DNA from: Bog-257 sp963834135
GTDB lineage: Bacteria > Acidobacteriota > Terriglobia > Terriglobales > Acidobacteriaceae
Direction: 5' to 3'
Length of the DNA: 64,000 nucleotides
NCBI GenBank assembly: GCA_963834135.1
Contig: CAWIAN010000005.1
Coordinates: 186,001-250,000, forward strand
In this document: positions 27,135 through 37,754 of the stretch, in pieces
Layout of the letters: each line of letters starts with the position of its first letter
Position numbering within the stretch: position 1 is the stretch's first letter
Translations under genes and position numbers: made by a program
The notes under the pieces: generated by a model
What the model saw: the letters and a program-made list of their open reading frames with translations, nothing else
Database searches by the model: none
Told to the model about the DNA's origin: nothing

Positions 27135-27154
27135 CCCGGGGCGCAAGCCCCGGG
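27135..27154. terminator. Strong hairpin with GCAA tetraloop
   Basis: CCCGGGGC-GCAA-GCCCCGGG lies six bases beyond the 3' end of the alpha/beta hydrolase gene (minus strand). It has no T-run on either side, so it is either a factor-dependent stop or another repeat stem. Confidence 0.35.
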
Positions 27155-27160
27155 TGGGTG

Positions 27161-27838
27161 TCATGAATGGGACTTCAGCTGCGTTAGCGACGGCAGCACT
27201 TCCGCCACCCAGCTCTCAATCGTCATGCGCATTTCGCCGAGATGGCCTGCGAAGAAATGATCGCCGGGAACGAACGCCAACTCCTTCGGATCGGCGGTCT
27301 GGGCCACCAACTGCTCCAGCAAAGCGTGCGGGCCGTACTGATCGCGGTCCCCGCTGACGAAGAGCTTCGGCTTATGGCAATCGCGAAGAAATTCGTACGA
27401 ATACAACCGGCCCTCGGCCTCAACCGGGGTACCGATCGAAATCAGCGCCTGCACATCGGGATCAGGGCAAGCTGCGCGCAGTCCGGTGGCCGAGCCGAAA
27501 GAAAATCCCGCGAAGAAGATGGGCAGAGGGAACTCGCGCTTCAGCCAGGCCAGCGCGGAGCGAACGTCCTCGATCTCGCCACGCCCTTCGTCATGCCGTC
27601 CCGCGCTCAATCCCGTGCCGCGAAAGTTAAAGCGCAGCACGGGAAATCCAAATGAGTTCAGCGCCTTCATGGCGTGAAAGACGACTTTGTTGTGCATGGT
27701 GCCGCCGCCCAGCGGATGCGGATGGCAGACCAGGGCCGCATGGGTAGCGTCGGGTTTGCCGGCATTCAGCAATGCCTCCAGCCGCCCGGCGGGTCCCTCC
27801 AGGAAGAACGATCGAATGGCAGTTTGCGAATGGCTCAA
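27161..27838 (-). CDS. Alpha/beta hydrolase (dienelactone hydrolase-like)
   Basis: It is 225 residues and cytoplasmic. The nucleophile elbow is FFAGFSFGSATG (Ser in GFSFG), with Asp in VSGDRDQYG and His in VPGDHFFAGH. The N-terminal HPHPLGGGTMHNKVV and FNFRGTGLSAG are typical of the KANL3/Tex30-like bacterial hydrolases. The substrate is unknown. It lies about 180 bp upstream of aspA on the same strand. Confidence 0.88.
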   Translation of the reverse strand: MSHSQTAIRSFFLEGPAGRLEALLNAGKPDATHAALVCHPHPLGGGTMHNKVVFHAMKALNSFGFPVLRFNFRGTGLSAGRHDEGRGEIEDVRSALAWLKREFPLPIFFAGFSFGSATGLRAACPDPDVQALISIGTPVEAEGRLYSYEFLRDCHKPKLFVSGDRDQYGPHALLEQLVAQTADPKELAFVPGDHFFAGHLGEMRMTIESWVAEVLPSLTQLKSHS

Positions 27839-27899
27839 GAGAATGTGCTCGTGTGATGAACAGAAATCCTATCGCAGGCGTCTCATCGTTGTCACAGCA

Positions 27900-28904
27900 T
27901 CATAAGACGCCGACTTCTTTAAGCCAGTTTTCAACCAGGGAAGGCCACATGGCCACGGGATGCTGCTTGTTTCTCAGGCCAAAAGCGTGGCCGCCCTTGG
28001 CAAAGAGGTGGATCTCAGCCGGAACACCTGCCTGGTTAAGGGCTCGTGCATATAGCGTGCTGTTGCATATCTCGTCGACGGGATCGTCCCACGCTTGCAG
28101 CAGGAAGGTCGGCGGCGTTCGCTTCGTGACGTGTATTCCGGGATCGAGCGTGCCCTTACGACACAGATGTCCGGGATAAAGCGCGATTGCGAAGTCGGGG
28201 CGGCTGCTGATTTTGTCGAGCGCATCGACTGGCTTGTAAGCAGGTGCGAATATGTTGCTGGTTTGCGCGACCAGATAGCCGCCAGCCGAGAAGCCCATGA
28301 CTCCGATCTTGTTGGGATCGATATGAAGATCGTTCGCCTTGCCTCGCACCAGCCGAATCGTCCGTTGCGCATCCTGAAGCGCAAAGGGGACCTTCGGCGT
28401 GACGGCGCAACGGCAAACTTCATCCCAATAGTGGTTGCTCTTGGGAACGCGATACTTCGACAAAATACAAGTCATGCCCTTGGCTGTAAGCCAATCGCAA
28501 ATTTCTGTTCCTTCCAGCGTAATGGCCAGCGCCTGAAAGCCCCCGCCGGGAAAGACGATGACGGCGACGCCGGTGTTCCGGCCCCTGGGCGGAAACACGG
28601 TCATGGTGGGAACGCTAACATCGAACACGGCCTCGGAAATATGACCTCCGAGCGCCTCGGGCGTCTCCGCAGTCTCAACGCTCTCGGGAGGCAGAGAGGT
28701 GCTCGTCATGTCCGGCGCGCCGTGCGGCCAGATCAGACTCTGCTTCAAACCAGAAGGTGGCTGCCAGGTCCCAACCTTTCGGACGTCCGCCTGTTTTTGG
28801 TCCGTGGTTGCGCCCTCGGCGTCAACCCTTTCCGTGACGCCGATGACGCTCGCGATGCTCAACAGCGCCACGAGGCAGCACGTTGTTAACCAGCTTCGGC
28901 GCAT
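27900..28904 (-). CDS. Secreted alpha/beta hydrolase (esterase/lipase family)
   Basis: It is 334 residues from ATG 28904, with GAGGAGAA upstream and a signal peptide (WLTTCCLVALLSIASVIG). It has an oxyanion HGGG-like motif as VFPGGGFQAL, the nucleophile in GVMGFSAGGYL, Asp in AWDDPVDE and His in KGGHAFGLR. The order matches acetyl-xylan or carboxyl esterases used on plant polymers. A longer reading frame to 29021 lacks a ribosome-binding site. Confidence 0.88.
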   Translation of the reverse strand: MRRSWLTTCCLVALLSIASVIGVTERVDAEGATTDQKQADVRKVGTWQPPSGLKQSLIWPHGAPDMTSTSLPPESVETAETPEALGGHISEAVFDVSVPTMTVFPPRGRNTGVAVIVFPGGGFQALAITLEGTEICDWLTAKGMTCILSKYRVPKSNHYWDEVCRCAVTPKVPFALQDAQRTIRLVRGKANDLHIDPNKIGVMGFSAGGYLVAQTSNIFAPAYKPVDALDKISSRPDFAIALYPGHLCRKGTLDPGIHVTKRTPPTFLLQAWDDPVDEICNSTLYARALNQAGVPAEIHLFAKGGHAFGLRNKQHPVAMWPSLVENWLKEVGVL

Positions 28905-29078
28905 CGACAATTCTCCTCGGTGATGAAACGCTGCTGCACTCAGCATAACGGTTTCAAACGAGGTGCACCTGTCGTCGAGTTGCCGTCCTTGGTACGGCCA
29001 CGACGGCGGAACCGTCGTCAACCGCGCTATTTTTCCGGGATCACGAATTTTCTTCGAGGTCGCATACGAGGAAACGTC

Positions 29079-29711
29079 TCACGAGACCCAGATCATCACC
29101 TTCTGTAGAACCTTCCATCCTCCGTCGTCTTTTCCAAGCAGCAGGAAATACCCGTTGCCGCAGAGCATGTCGCAAGAGGCCCCGATATACATGAGGGCCC
29201 TGGTGTGATCGGCGTTAACGCCTGGGAGCGAGACCAGCGTGATGCCAGGCGTATTTGGATATCTCTTATGAAAAGCTCCCCATCTGCTGCCTCCCTCCAC
29301 CAACTTGGCGGACTGATCGGGCGTCACGGTGACGATGGGGAACGGCGTTTTCAACTGTGTCGCATCGATTTTGGAATGGTTCTTGTTTCGGCTGTCGAAC
29401 TGGTCAGCCGCGTCTTTGGGCACCTGCGCCAGCAAGGGTTGCGCCTTCCCGCCGAACTGGGTCATCGCGGCCATGCCGGGAGGATATCCGGTCGAGGTTA
29501 GATCGATCAGCAGAAGCTTTCCGGGACGTCCTTCACGAAAGACGTCAGTGAGAGCGACGGTTGCGATGGCATAGTCTTCGTCCGTCATCACCGCGGCATC
29601 CTGGGTAGCGGTCGAATCTGTCGCGGGCGTCACCTGACCGTGCGTCACGGGAGCCATTCCAGCAAATGCAAGGACCAATAGGCAAGCCAACTCTACGCGG
29701 AACCTACTCAT
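29079..29711 (-). CDS. Secreted protein of unknown function
   Basis: It is 210 residues from ATG 29711, with a strong AAGGAGG. A signal peptide is clear (ELACLLVLAFAGMAPVTHG). The body was not recognised. It has a mixed alpha/beta pattern, two cysteines close together (ASCDMLCGNG) and an aromatic end (GWKVLQKVMIWVS). No catalytic motif was found. Confidence 0.8.
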   Translation of the reverse strand: MSRFRVELACLLVLAFAGMAPVTHGQVTPATDSTATQDAAVMTDEDYAIATVALTDVFREGRPGKLLLIDLTSTGYPPGMAAMTQFGGKAQPLLAQVPKDAADQFDSRNKNHSKIDATQLKTPFPIVTVTPDQSAKLVEGGSRWGAFHKRYPNTPGITLVSLPGVNADHTRALMYIGASCDMLCGNGYFLLLGKDDGGWKVLQKVMIWVS

Positions 29712-30158
29712 GACGATCCTCCTTAGGGAAGGCATCGCAGCGGATGCATGACCTCGCATCCGGCATCAGGCTTCCTGCTTCAAGAACGGCCGGAGCTGGA
29801 CCACTTGCAGAATTAATCGGCGGAAGTGGAGAGATTGCGTCGGAGACGAGCAACGGTCCGCTTGTAATCGATTTCAGGGAGGCGGGATTGATGCGTAGCG
29901 AGAGGGAGGAACGTCCGAAAGGACGCCAGAAAAACTTCAGCCCCGCAGGCTCGCTATTCACTGCGGGGCTTCAGCGTGTCCGGTATGATGACCGAACGCC
30001 AGCCAATACTCTAACTCAAGACGGGCCGCCGGAGATTATTTTTTTATGAACTACTACCGGCCTGGTTGTAATTTTCCGTTGCATGTTTGAACAACGAATT
30101 TGCAAAGGACGCGCCAAAACCCGCCGTGCATCGGGTTCTACGGCCGCCGTCGTGATGT
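29712..30158. other. 447-bp intergenic region with stem-loops
   Basis: No gene was seen. It holds CGTCC-GAAA-GGACG near 29912 (a GNRA-type loop) and a 9-bp stem AGCCCCGCA/TGCGGGGCT at about 29938-29973. The promoter for the gene ending at 29711 must lie here. Confidence 0.5.
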
Positions 30159-31694
30159 TTACTCTCCGGGCGCCGCCGGCGCCGCAGCATGATGCGGTAA
30201 TGCGTCCGGCATCTCAGAGACATTCCATGCCCACGCGGCCAGCAGGGCAGCGCCTTCGTTGATCTGGTCCGGAATCACTTTGTCGAAGGTGTCGGTCTGG
30301 CTGTGATGTGCCTCGCGATAATGCGCCGGGACCTGTATGCAGAAATATGCCGGCACGCCTTTTGTCAGGAAGGGCACGTGATCGGACGAGCTGAAGTAGC
30401 GCGTGCTAAGCGGCTGCATGTCGAAAACCTCTTCCAGCGGCTTGTAAATTTCCGCCATCAGAGGAGCGGTCTCCCACAGGTTCTCCAACGCGATGCTGAA
30501 GACCTTGCCGGTTCCGGTGTCGTGAATAAGAACCGCGTCAATCTTGCCCAGTTCTGCCGCGTGATTCTTGATGTACGTTCTGGCACCAACGCTGCCTTGC
30601 TCTTCGCCCGTGAACAGGATGAATGTAATCGTGCGCTTCGGCTTCCAGCCCAGCGCCTGAAGCGTGCGAGCCGCTTCCAGCGTCGCCATCGCGCCCGTGC
30701 CATTGTCGAGCGCGCCCTGCCCCAGGTCCCATGAATCCAGATGGCCGCCGATGATCACGCGCTCGTCGGGATGCTCCGTGCCTTTGATCTCGGCCACGGT
30801 AATCGCCGCCGGCACCGTTTTGTCGGTGAAGGTATCCGGCAGGTTGAACTTCACGGTGACAGGTCCGGACGGCAACAGACGGTAAAGCAGCGAGTAGTCT
30901 TCGTGCGTGAGGAACGCCATGGGAACTTGCGTGGGCGTATACGCTGGGCGAAAGCCCGACATGCTGAACAGGCTGTCCGTCTTGCCGCTATCGAAGACCA
31001 TCAAAGCGGGTCCCTCGGCAGCGATGTCCCGCATCACTTTCAGGCGATCGCTCATGCCCATACCGGCCTCGGGCACACCGCGCTGCGGCGCGATCACGGC
31101 GTCGTAGGCATTATCGGGATTCGGGTCCAGCTTCGACAGATCGGCGGGCTTGCGCATAATGACGATCTTGCCCTTCAGCTTGCCCTTGTATTGATCGAGG
31201 TCGGCAGGTTTGTTGATGTCGATCGCGATCACCTCTCCCGTAACCTCGCCATCGGTTCCCTTGCTCCACCCGAAGGCATGGATGCCAATGCGTTTCTGTA
31301 CGGGCCTGGTGATCTCGGCCGTCTCCAGCCCACGCGTCCAGCCGTGCGCAATTTGCGTAGTCTCCAGATGGGCGTCGATGCCGTAGTCCTTGAAGCGCTT
31401 CAGCGTCCATTCGCTGGCAGCCTGCATTTGCGGCGATCCGGTGAGTCGTGCGCCAATCTGGGTGGTAAGGTACTCCAGGTTCTTCATCAACTCGGAGTGG
31501 GCCGTGACTTCATCGGCAATCTTCTGATCGGCCTGCTCCATGGCCTTGTGATATTCATCGCGTTGCGCGTCGGTACGCGGCGAAGCGGTTTGTGGAGGAG
31601 CTTGCGGAGCCGGCTGGCCTTCCTGTGCCAGCAGTAAACCGTTGAGCAGAATTATGACGAGCGACGCCAGCGCGTGGCGGCGGATTCGAATCAT
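30159..31694 (-). CDS. Secreted M28 family zinc aminopeptidase
   Basis: It is 511 residues from ATG 31694, with a signal peptide (ALASLVIILLNGLLLAQ). A PA-type insert comes first. Zinc ligands are visible in GGHLDSWDLGQGALDNGTG (His, Asp), FTGEEQGSVGA (Glu pair), VLIHDTGTG (Asp) and HSQTDTFD (His). It should remove N-terminal residues from peptides outside the cytoplasm. A longer reading frame to 31922 runs through a repeat element and was rejected. Confidence 0.93.
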   Translation of the reverse strand: MIRIRRHALASLVIILLNGLLLAQEGQPAPQAPPQTASPRTDAQRDEYHKAMEQADQKIADEVTAHSELMKNLEYLTTQIGARLTGSPQMQAASEWTLKRFKDYGIDAHLETTQIAHGWTRGLETAEITRPVQKRIGIHAFGWSKGTDGEVTGEVIAIDINKPADLDQYKGKLKGKIVIMRKPADLSKLDPNPDNAYDAVIAPQRGVPEAGMGMSDRLKVMRDIAAEGPALMVFDSGKTDSLFSMSGFRPAYTPTQVPMAFLTHEDYSLLYRLLPSGPVTVKFNLPDTFTDKTVPAAITVAEIKGTEHPDERVIIGGHLDSWDLGQGALDNGTGAMATLEAARTLQALGWKPKRTITFILFTGEEQGSVGARTYIKNHAAELGKIDAVLIHDTGTGKVFSIALENLWETAPLMAEIYKPLEEVFDMQPLSTRYFSSSDHVPFLTKGVPAYFCIQVPAHYREAHHSQTDTFDKVIPDQINEGAALLAAWAWNVSEMPDALPHHAAAPAAPGE

Positions 31695-31792
31695 TGCGCC
31701 ATCCTCGGAGAAAGACAAGAAGACGATGATAACGGGTGGGCGGTGATTTATGCCACTTCGCGGCGACGTGGCTTCTTCGCGTCCAGACTTTC

Positions 31793-31919
31793 GGCGGTGA
31801 CCCTCGGGGATTGTCATCACGAGGGGAGCGACGCATCTGCTTTTGCGCGCGCAAACAGCAGATCCCTGGTCGGCCTGAAGGCCTCCTCGTGATGACAATT
31901 CCTGAGGGTTTACACCGCC
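31793..31919. repeat. MITE-like cruciform element
   Basis: The outer arms of about 33 nt are imperfect inverted repeats (GGCGGTGACCCTCGGGGATT... against CCTCGTGATGACAATTCCTG...). An inner stem pairs GATCTGCT with AGCAGATC around TTTGCGC/GCGCAAA. The right arm overlaps the stop codon of the radical SAM gene at 31910-31912. Confidence 0.65.
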
Positions 31920-33582
31920 CAATTACGCCGATCGATGAACGTTGGCGGTTCGTAGGTTTTGCCGTTGGCGAGCTGGCGGTCTTCGCGCTTCGAGGTCCAT
32001 AGCAGCACGGGCCCGGTCAGTGCGCGCACCAGGCGCGTCGCTGCGCCAAACTCGTGCTCGATCTCGCGGCGCAGTGCATGGATCCTGGCTCGAGACAGCC
32101 GCATTGGTTTTCTTGAGCCGCTTCTCCATCACCCAGAGAGCCGCGTCGTAAGTGGTGCGCAGCTTGAGCGTCTCGTTGGCGATGCGCTGGCGCACGCGTG
32201 CGTCGGGATAATCCTTGTAGCGTTTCCAGCCTTGAAAAATCGTGTCGCAGATACGGAACAGGCTCGGGCCATTGCGCTCGAAGTCGAAACGAAACGCCCA
32301 GTCGAGCAGGCGCTTCGATTCATCGCGTGAAATCGCGGCATGTTCAAAGTTGAACTTGAATTGGCCGTGTATGTCGGCCAGGTCGACGCCGTCGAGCATT
32401 CGCCCTTCCTGCTCCATCTGCTGGAATAGCGGCGTGCCCGGGACCGGCGTGTACAGCATGAACTGATGGAAATCGGTGCCGTGCCCGACGGCATACTCGA
32501 TTTCCTGTTCGATGTTCTCCGGCGTGTGATGTTCCAGTCCGACTATGGTTGACCCAAGCAGCTTGATGCCGTGCTGGCGCAGATTCGATGCCAGTTGCTG
32601 CGTGTCGGTGTTGCGCAACTTCACATACGACGATTTCGGCGACTCCAGCCCGAGCCATATCCAGGAGATCCCGAGTTGCACCAGTTCCTCCATGCTGTAC
32701 TTGGCAATCGCATTCGCCGAGGAGAACACGTAGAGGGCCCAGCTTTTGCCTGCCTCGCTTCATGCGATCGAGCAATTGCATGGCGCGGGGGCGATTGAGC
32801 AGGAAGTTTTCGTCCATCATGAAGAATGAGGAGACATTCATGGAACGTTCCATCTGTTCCATCACCTCGAACAACTCGTCTCCAGTCTTATAGAAGTGAA
32901 CACTCTTACCCTTGCCGCCGAAGAACGACGACGTGGTGCAGAAGTTGCAGCCCAGGGGGCAGCCCACGGAGGGAATGATGGTGGCTGCGGTATCGCGCGT
33001 GCTGTCGGGGACACGCATTCCCAGCACATGCATGCCGAAGCCCGACAAAATTTCCGGATGGGTGATTGGCGCATCGGCATCTTCACCGAGGTAGCGTCGC
33101 ATCCAGGCGATGCCTTCGCCGCGAATCACGCAATCCGCATCAATTAATTTGTCGATGCCGGGTATCGCGGCGACGTGTCCGCCGACCAGGATGGTCGATC
33201 TGGGCGACAGGCGGCGAATCTGCCGGCACATCTCGCGCACCTTGCCAAAGTTGGGGATGATTCCGGAGATGCCGACGATGTCGTACTCGTGCGAGGTCAG
33301 CTCCTGCTTGAATCCTTCGAGGGTGGGGAAGTCGAGCAGCGTGCTGGGAGCAGAGATGTTACGCTGAATCATCATCAAGCCCCAGGAGCGATGGAACATG
33401 CGCAGCGAGAAGCTGCCTTGCTCACGCGTTACCTGGTTGTGGTACAGCTCCATGGGATTGATGGCGCGGCTGCCGAACTCGTCGTCGCGCGCGTAGGGTC
33501 CGAACACCGAGCTCAACAGGACGCGGGCCTTGATGCCTTTAGGATGTGGAGTAATAACATCGCAAGCTGCTGTAGAGATCAT
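31910..33582 (-). CDS. B12-binding radical SAM protein (two frameshifts)
   Basis: Residues 50-150 form a B12-binding domain (HEYDIVGISGIIPNFGKV, ILVGGHVAAIPG). The radical SAM cluster motif is SVGCPLGCNFCTT, with a BchE-like barrel after it (FMMDENFLLNRPRAMQLLDR, WIWLGLESPKSSYV). Two single extra bases break the frame, at 32757 and near 32100. Repair gives 556 residues ending FIDRRNWAV. Such proteins often methylate or rearrange lipids, hopanoids or cofactors. The reaction here is unknown. Its end is shared with a cruciform repeat. Confidence 0.85.
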
Positions 33583-33692
33583 GTGTCCATGCTAGGAAGT
33601 GCTCGCGCAATTTTCGGTGATATGCGACACCGGCAGCGCGAAATGACAGAACTATTACACTGCTGTCGAATTTGGGAACACTGACTCACGGA

Positions 33693-35261
33693 ATGCCTTT
33701 CACGGGGAACAACGAACACAGCGAGATCAATCCCTGGCTGATCGCCATCGCCGTCATGTCGAGCACCTTCATGGAGGTGCTGGATACGACGGTAGTCAAC
33801 GTCTCGTTGCCGCACATTGCCGGCAGCCTTTCGGCGAGCAACGACGAAGCCACCTGGACGCTGACCTCGTACCTGGTCGCCAACGCCATCATCCTTCCCA
33901 TGACCGGCTGGCTGGCGGGCCGCTTTGGCCGCAAACGCTTGTTGATGACGTCGGTCACCGGCTTCACCATCGCGTCCTTTCTCTGCGGACTCGCGCCGAA
34001 CCTGCCGTTTCTGATTGCGTGCCGGGTTATACAAGGCGCCTGCGGCGGCGGGTTGCAGCCGCTCTCGCAAGCCATCCTGCTGGAATCGTTTCCTACGGAA
34101 AAACGTGGACAGGCGATGGCGTTTTGGGCGCTAGGGATCGTGGTTGCGCCCATGCTCGGTCCGGTTGCGGGCGGCTGGCTAACCGACAATTACAGCTGGC
34201 GGTGGGTTTTCTATATCAACATTCCCATCGGCGTGATCGCCATCATCCTGACGCAGATTTTCATCTTCGATCCGCCGTATCTGCGGCATCGCGTGAAGCG
34301 TGGCATTGACTTCTGGGGAATCGGATTGCTGGTCGTCGGCATTGGCAGTTTGCAGATCATGCTCGACAAAGGACAGGAGGACGACTGGTTCGGCTCGCAC
34401 TTCATTGTGACCCTGACGGTGCTGGCTATCGTCGGGATTGCCGGCCTGATCATTCGCGAGCTGACAGCCGAACATCCCATCCTCGACCTCACGGTTTTCA
34501 AATATCGATCGTATGCGATCGGCACGTTCCTGATGACGGTGATTGGCTTCGTCCTCTATGGCAGCACTGTGTTGCTGCCGCTTTTTATGCAGGTATTGCT
34601 GGGCTATACGGCGACACACGCGGGCGTTACCAATCTGCCGCGCGGATTGGCGTCGTTTCTCATCATGCCGATTGTCGGCCGACTGACCGGCAAGTTCGAT
34701 AACCGCAAACTGCTGGGCATCGGACTGGTGGCCTCGGCGTACGCAATGTGGGCGTTGTCGCAGTTTAGTCTGGATGTGTCGTCGAAGAGCTTCTGGATCC
34801 CCTTGATGATCCAGGGGGCATCGCTGGGATTCGTCTTCGTTCCGCTGACCACGATTACCAATGGGCCCATTCCCAATGAGCGCATGGGCAACGCCACCAG
34901 CATCTTCAACCTGATGAGAAACATTGGCGCCAGTATTGGCATCTCGATGGTTGAGACCGTGCAGTTCCGTAAGGAGCAGGTACACATTAACAATCTGGGC
35001 GCGAATATTTATCCGGAAAACTTTAATGTGCAGCGGATGATGGAAGGCATGAAAGCCAACTTCATGAGCCAGGGGTCGAGTGCCGCCGTGGCCACCCAAC
35101 AAGCCTATGAGTCGGTATGGGGGATGGTGCAGCGTCAGGCAGCAATGCTGTCGTATAACGATACGTTCCTGTTTTTGGCGATGATGTTTGTGCTGATGAT
35201 TCCGTTATTATTTCTGCTACGCAAGCCGCGGCCCGGCAAAGGCCCGGCGATGATGCACTGA
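33693..35261 (+). CDS. DHA2-family MFS drug exporter (EmrB/QacA type)
   Basis: It has about 522 residues and 14 hydrophobic helices. Motifs: LDTTVVNVSLPHIAGSLSAS (helix 1 DHA2 motif), LAGRFGRKRLLM (motif A) and QGACGGGLQPLSQAILLE. It should export drugs or metabolites using the proton gradient. No EmrA-like membrane fusion protein is adjacent. An in-frame TTG at 33672 is an alternative start. It is divergent from the radical SAM gene across about 110 bp. Confidence 0.92.
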   Translation: MPFTGNNEHSEINPWLIAIAVMSSTFMEVLDTTVVNVSLPHIAGSLSASNDEATWTLTSYLVANAIILPMTGWLAGRFGRKRLLMTSVTGFTIASFLCGLAPNLPFLIACRVIQGACGGGLQPLSQAILLESFPTEKRGQAMAFWALGIVVAPMLGPVAGGWLTDNYSWRWVFYINIPIGVIAIILTQIFIFDPPYLRHRVKRGIDFWGIGLLVVGIGSLQIMLDKGQEDDWFGSHFIVTLTVLAIVGIAGLIIRELTAEHPILDLTVFKYRSYAIGTFLMTVIGFVLYGSTVLLPLFMQVLLGYTATHAGVTNLPRGLASFLIMPIVGRLTGKFDNRKLLGIGLVASAYAMWALSQFSLDVSSKSFWIPLMIQGASLGFVFVPLTTITNGPIPNERMGNATSIFNLMRNIGASIGISMVETVQFRKEQVHINNLGANIYPENFNVQRMMEGMKANFMSQGSSAAVATQQAYESVWGMVQRQAAMLSYNDTFLFLAMMFVLMIPLLFLLRKPRPGKGPAMMH

Positions 35262-35307
35262 GACTTAGTGCTGCGGCGCCAGGTTTCTCTTCAGGAGTTG
35301 TCAGCGT

Positions 35308-37097
35308 ATGCCGAAGCTTTTCTCTGCTCTGCTACTCGCCGTTTTCTTGTCTCCGGCTGCCCTGGCCCAAGCCAACCCTGCAACGAAACCGCAGGCTCCC
35401 GCGACAAAATCGAAAGCGCCGGCAACGCAGCCAGCGTCACCTCCCGTCGACGCCGAAGGCCATCAATGGTGGCAGCACGCCGTTTTCTACGAGATTTATC
35501 CGCGCAGCTTCGCCGACAGCAACAATGATGGCATCGGCGATCTGCCCGGCATCGACTCGAAGCTCGACTACCTGAAGAAGCTGGGTGTCGACGCCATCTG
35601 GATCACGCCGTGCTTTCCGTCGCCGCAGGTCGACTTCGGTTACGACGTCTCGGACTACGAGGACATCGATCCGATGTACGGCACGCTCTCCGACTTCGAC
35701 CAGATGCAGCGGGACGCGCAGGGCCGCAACATTCGCATCATCCTCGACTTCGTGATGAACCACACCTCCGACCAGCACAAGTGGTTCATCGACTCGCGCT
35801 CCTCACGCACGTCGAAGCATCGCGACTGGTACATCTGGCGCGACGGCAAGGGCCCGAACCAGCCTCCCAATAACTGGCTCTCGACCTTCGGCGGGTCGGC
35901 GTGGCAGTTCGACGGCAAGACCAGCCAGTACTATTACCACTTCTTCTATCCGCAGCAGCCGGACTTGAATTGGCGCAATCCCGCGGTAAAGGACGCGATG
36001 TTCGGAGTTACGCGCTGGTGGTACGACAAGGGCGTCGCCGGATTCCGCCTGGACGCCGTGGATACGCTCTTCGAGGATCCCAACCTGCACGACAATCCCG
36101 TGCTGCCGGGGAAGAACGCATTCGGCGATCCGAAGATGAAGAACGAGTACAACGACAAGCTGCCGGAGGTACACGATGTGCTGCAAGGGTTGCGCAAGGT
36201 GGCAGACCAGTACAACGCGGTGCTGATCGGGGAGACCTGGACGACCAATATCGAGGAGCTCAACAAGTACTACGGGCCGCACGGCAACGAACTCCAGATG
36301 CCGATGGACTTCATGTTCGCAACCGTGAACAAGCTTTCGCCAACGATTTTTCGCCAGCAGATTGCGGCGGTGAACGAGGCGTCAGGCTGGCCGGTTTACG
36401 TCATCAGCAACCACGACATGGAGCGCTCTTACAATCGCTATGGCGACGGCAAGCACAATGACGAAATCGCCAAAGTGATGGCGGGACTCTATCTCACGCT
36501 GCGCGGCACGCCGATCATGTACTACGGCGAGGAGATTGGGATGCAGAACAATGATCCCAAGACACGCGCCGCCGTCAAAGATCCGATCGGCCGCCGCGGC
36601 TGGCCCGACGAAAAAGGCCGCGACGGCGAGCGTACTCCCATGCAGTGGGACAACACTCCGAATGCCGGCTTCACCAAGGGCATTCCCTGGCTGCCCATTC
36701 CCAGCGAGCTATCGTACGCACAATGTCGCGACCGAGCAGAAGGATCCCGTATTCGATTCTGGTGTTCTACGAGAACCTGCTGAAGCTGCGGCACACGAAC
36801 CGCGCACTGCTAGACGGCGACTACGTCGCGCTCAACCCGGACGATCCCAACGTGCTGTCATACGTCCGGCGCTACAAAGATCAGGCGGTGCTGGTGGTGC
36901 TGAATATGTCGTCACAGCAGCAGAAGGCAAGCTTCGACTTGGCGCCGCAAGGATTTTCTGCGACGCAGGCGAAGACGCTGCTGACCACGATGTCGTCTAT
37001 CAAAGGTGATGCTGAGTTGTCGAATATGACGCTGGCGCCGTTCTCGGTTTATATCGGAGAAGTGACGAAGGCTGAACAGCAGAATCCACCGAGATAA
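35308..37097 (+). CDS. Secreted GH13 alpha-glucosidase/amylase (two frameshifts)
   Basis: It has a signal peptide (LFSALLLAVFLSPAALAQ) and a full GH13 barrel: VDFGYDVSDYEDIDPMYGT, ILDFVMNHTSDQHKWF, GFRLDAVDTL (nucleophile Asp), VLIGETWTTN (acid Glu) and VISNHDMERS (third Asp). The block LNWRNPAVKDAMFGV is typical of alpha-glucosidases. Near 36706 and 36751 single extra bases break the frame; repair gives 595 residues ending in the C-terminal beta-domain. It should cleave alpha-glucosidic bonds outside the cell. Confidence 0.9.
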
Positions 37098-37129
37098 AGA
37101 ACAAACAGTTTCTCTATAATTCGTTACAC

Positions 37130-37696
37130 GTGGGACGCCAAGTCCAACTCAGCATGCTGCCGGCGGATGTGCATGCGCTGATCTTCGGGATGCCAGACGC
37201 TGGCTTCATCGAAATCGTCGCGCAGCTTGGGCAAAGTGCTCGCTTGAAGCCGCTCTCCGTCATACCTCAAGATTCCCACAGCTCTCTCATCCTCTGGAAT
37301 AAGCGTTTCGCCCCGAGCCTTCAGAGGAAGTTCATTGCAGGTGCAGAGACGCCATATTACCGGATTGATGAATTTGCCGAGCTTGTCCTGCAGCTTTCCA
37401 CGTCAGTTCTTACGCAATGGCAGGGAAGGCCAGCGCTGACGCAGGGACGCATCTACGGAATTTTCGACGACAAGCCGGTGGAATTCCGGAAGTGGTATGA
37501 GCGAATAGTCAGGATTATTCGAAAGCGCTGGCGCAAAAATCCTGTGCCTTGGCTCGGCGGCTATGTTGGACCGGCAGCAAGCGAATGGTTCGACTCCGGA
37601 GGGTTATTGTTACCGTTCTTCGTTCCCCCAATCACCAAAGACTGGATTTGCCGTATGGATGAGCAGCACACTAAATCAGAGGCGCCGCCTGCGTAG
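37130..37696 (+). CDS. Protein of unknown function
   Basis: It is 188 residues from GTG 37130 and not recognised. There is no signal peptide. It is rich in basic and aromatic residues near the middle (FRKWYERIVRIIRKRWRKN) and ends with a hydrophobic segment (SGGLLLPFFVPPITKDW). It follows the GH13 gene by 32 bp. Its 3' end is convergent with the BNR gene once that gene's frameshift is corrected. Confidence 0.6.
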   Translation: MGRQVQLSMLPADVHALIFGMPDAGFIEIVAQLGQSARLKPLSVIPQDSHSSLILWNKRFAPSLQRKFIAGAETPYYRIDEFAELVLQLSTSVLTQWQGRPALTQGRIYGIFDDKPVEFRKWYERIVRIIRKRWRKNPVPWLGGYVGPAASEWFDSGGLLLPFFVPPITKDWICRMDEQHTKSEAPPA

Positions 37697-37754
37697 CTTA
37701 AAGATGTTCCCGTCTCCTCTCGAGGCGACCTATATGACAATTGGAGCTCGCTCA

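Noticed and set aside
27135..27154. Intrinsic terminator
   Set aside because: The stem is strong but there is no U-run, so a rho-independent stop cannot be claimed with confidence.
31695..31922. N-terminal extension of the M28 peptidase
   Set aside because: The extra 76 codons run through the cruciform repeat; a good start with a signal peptide exists at 31694.
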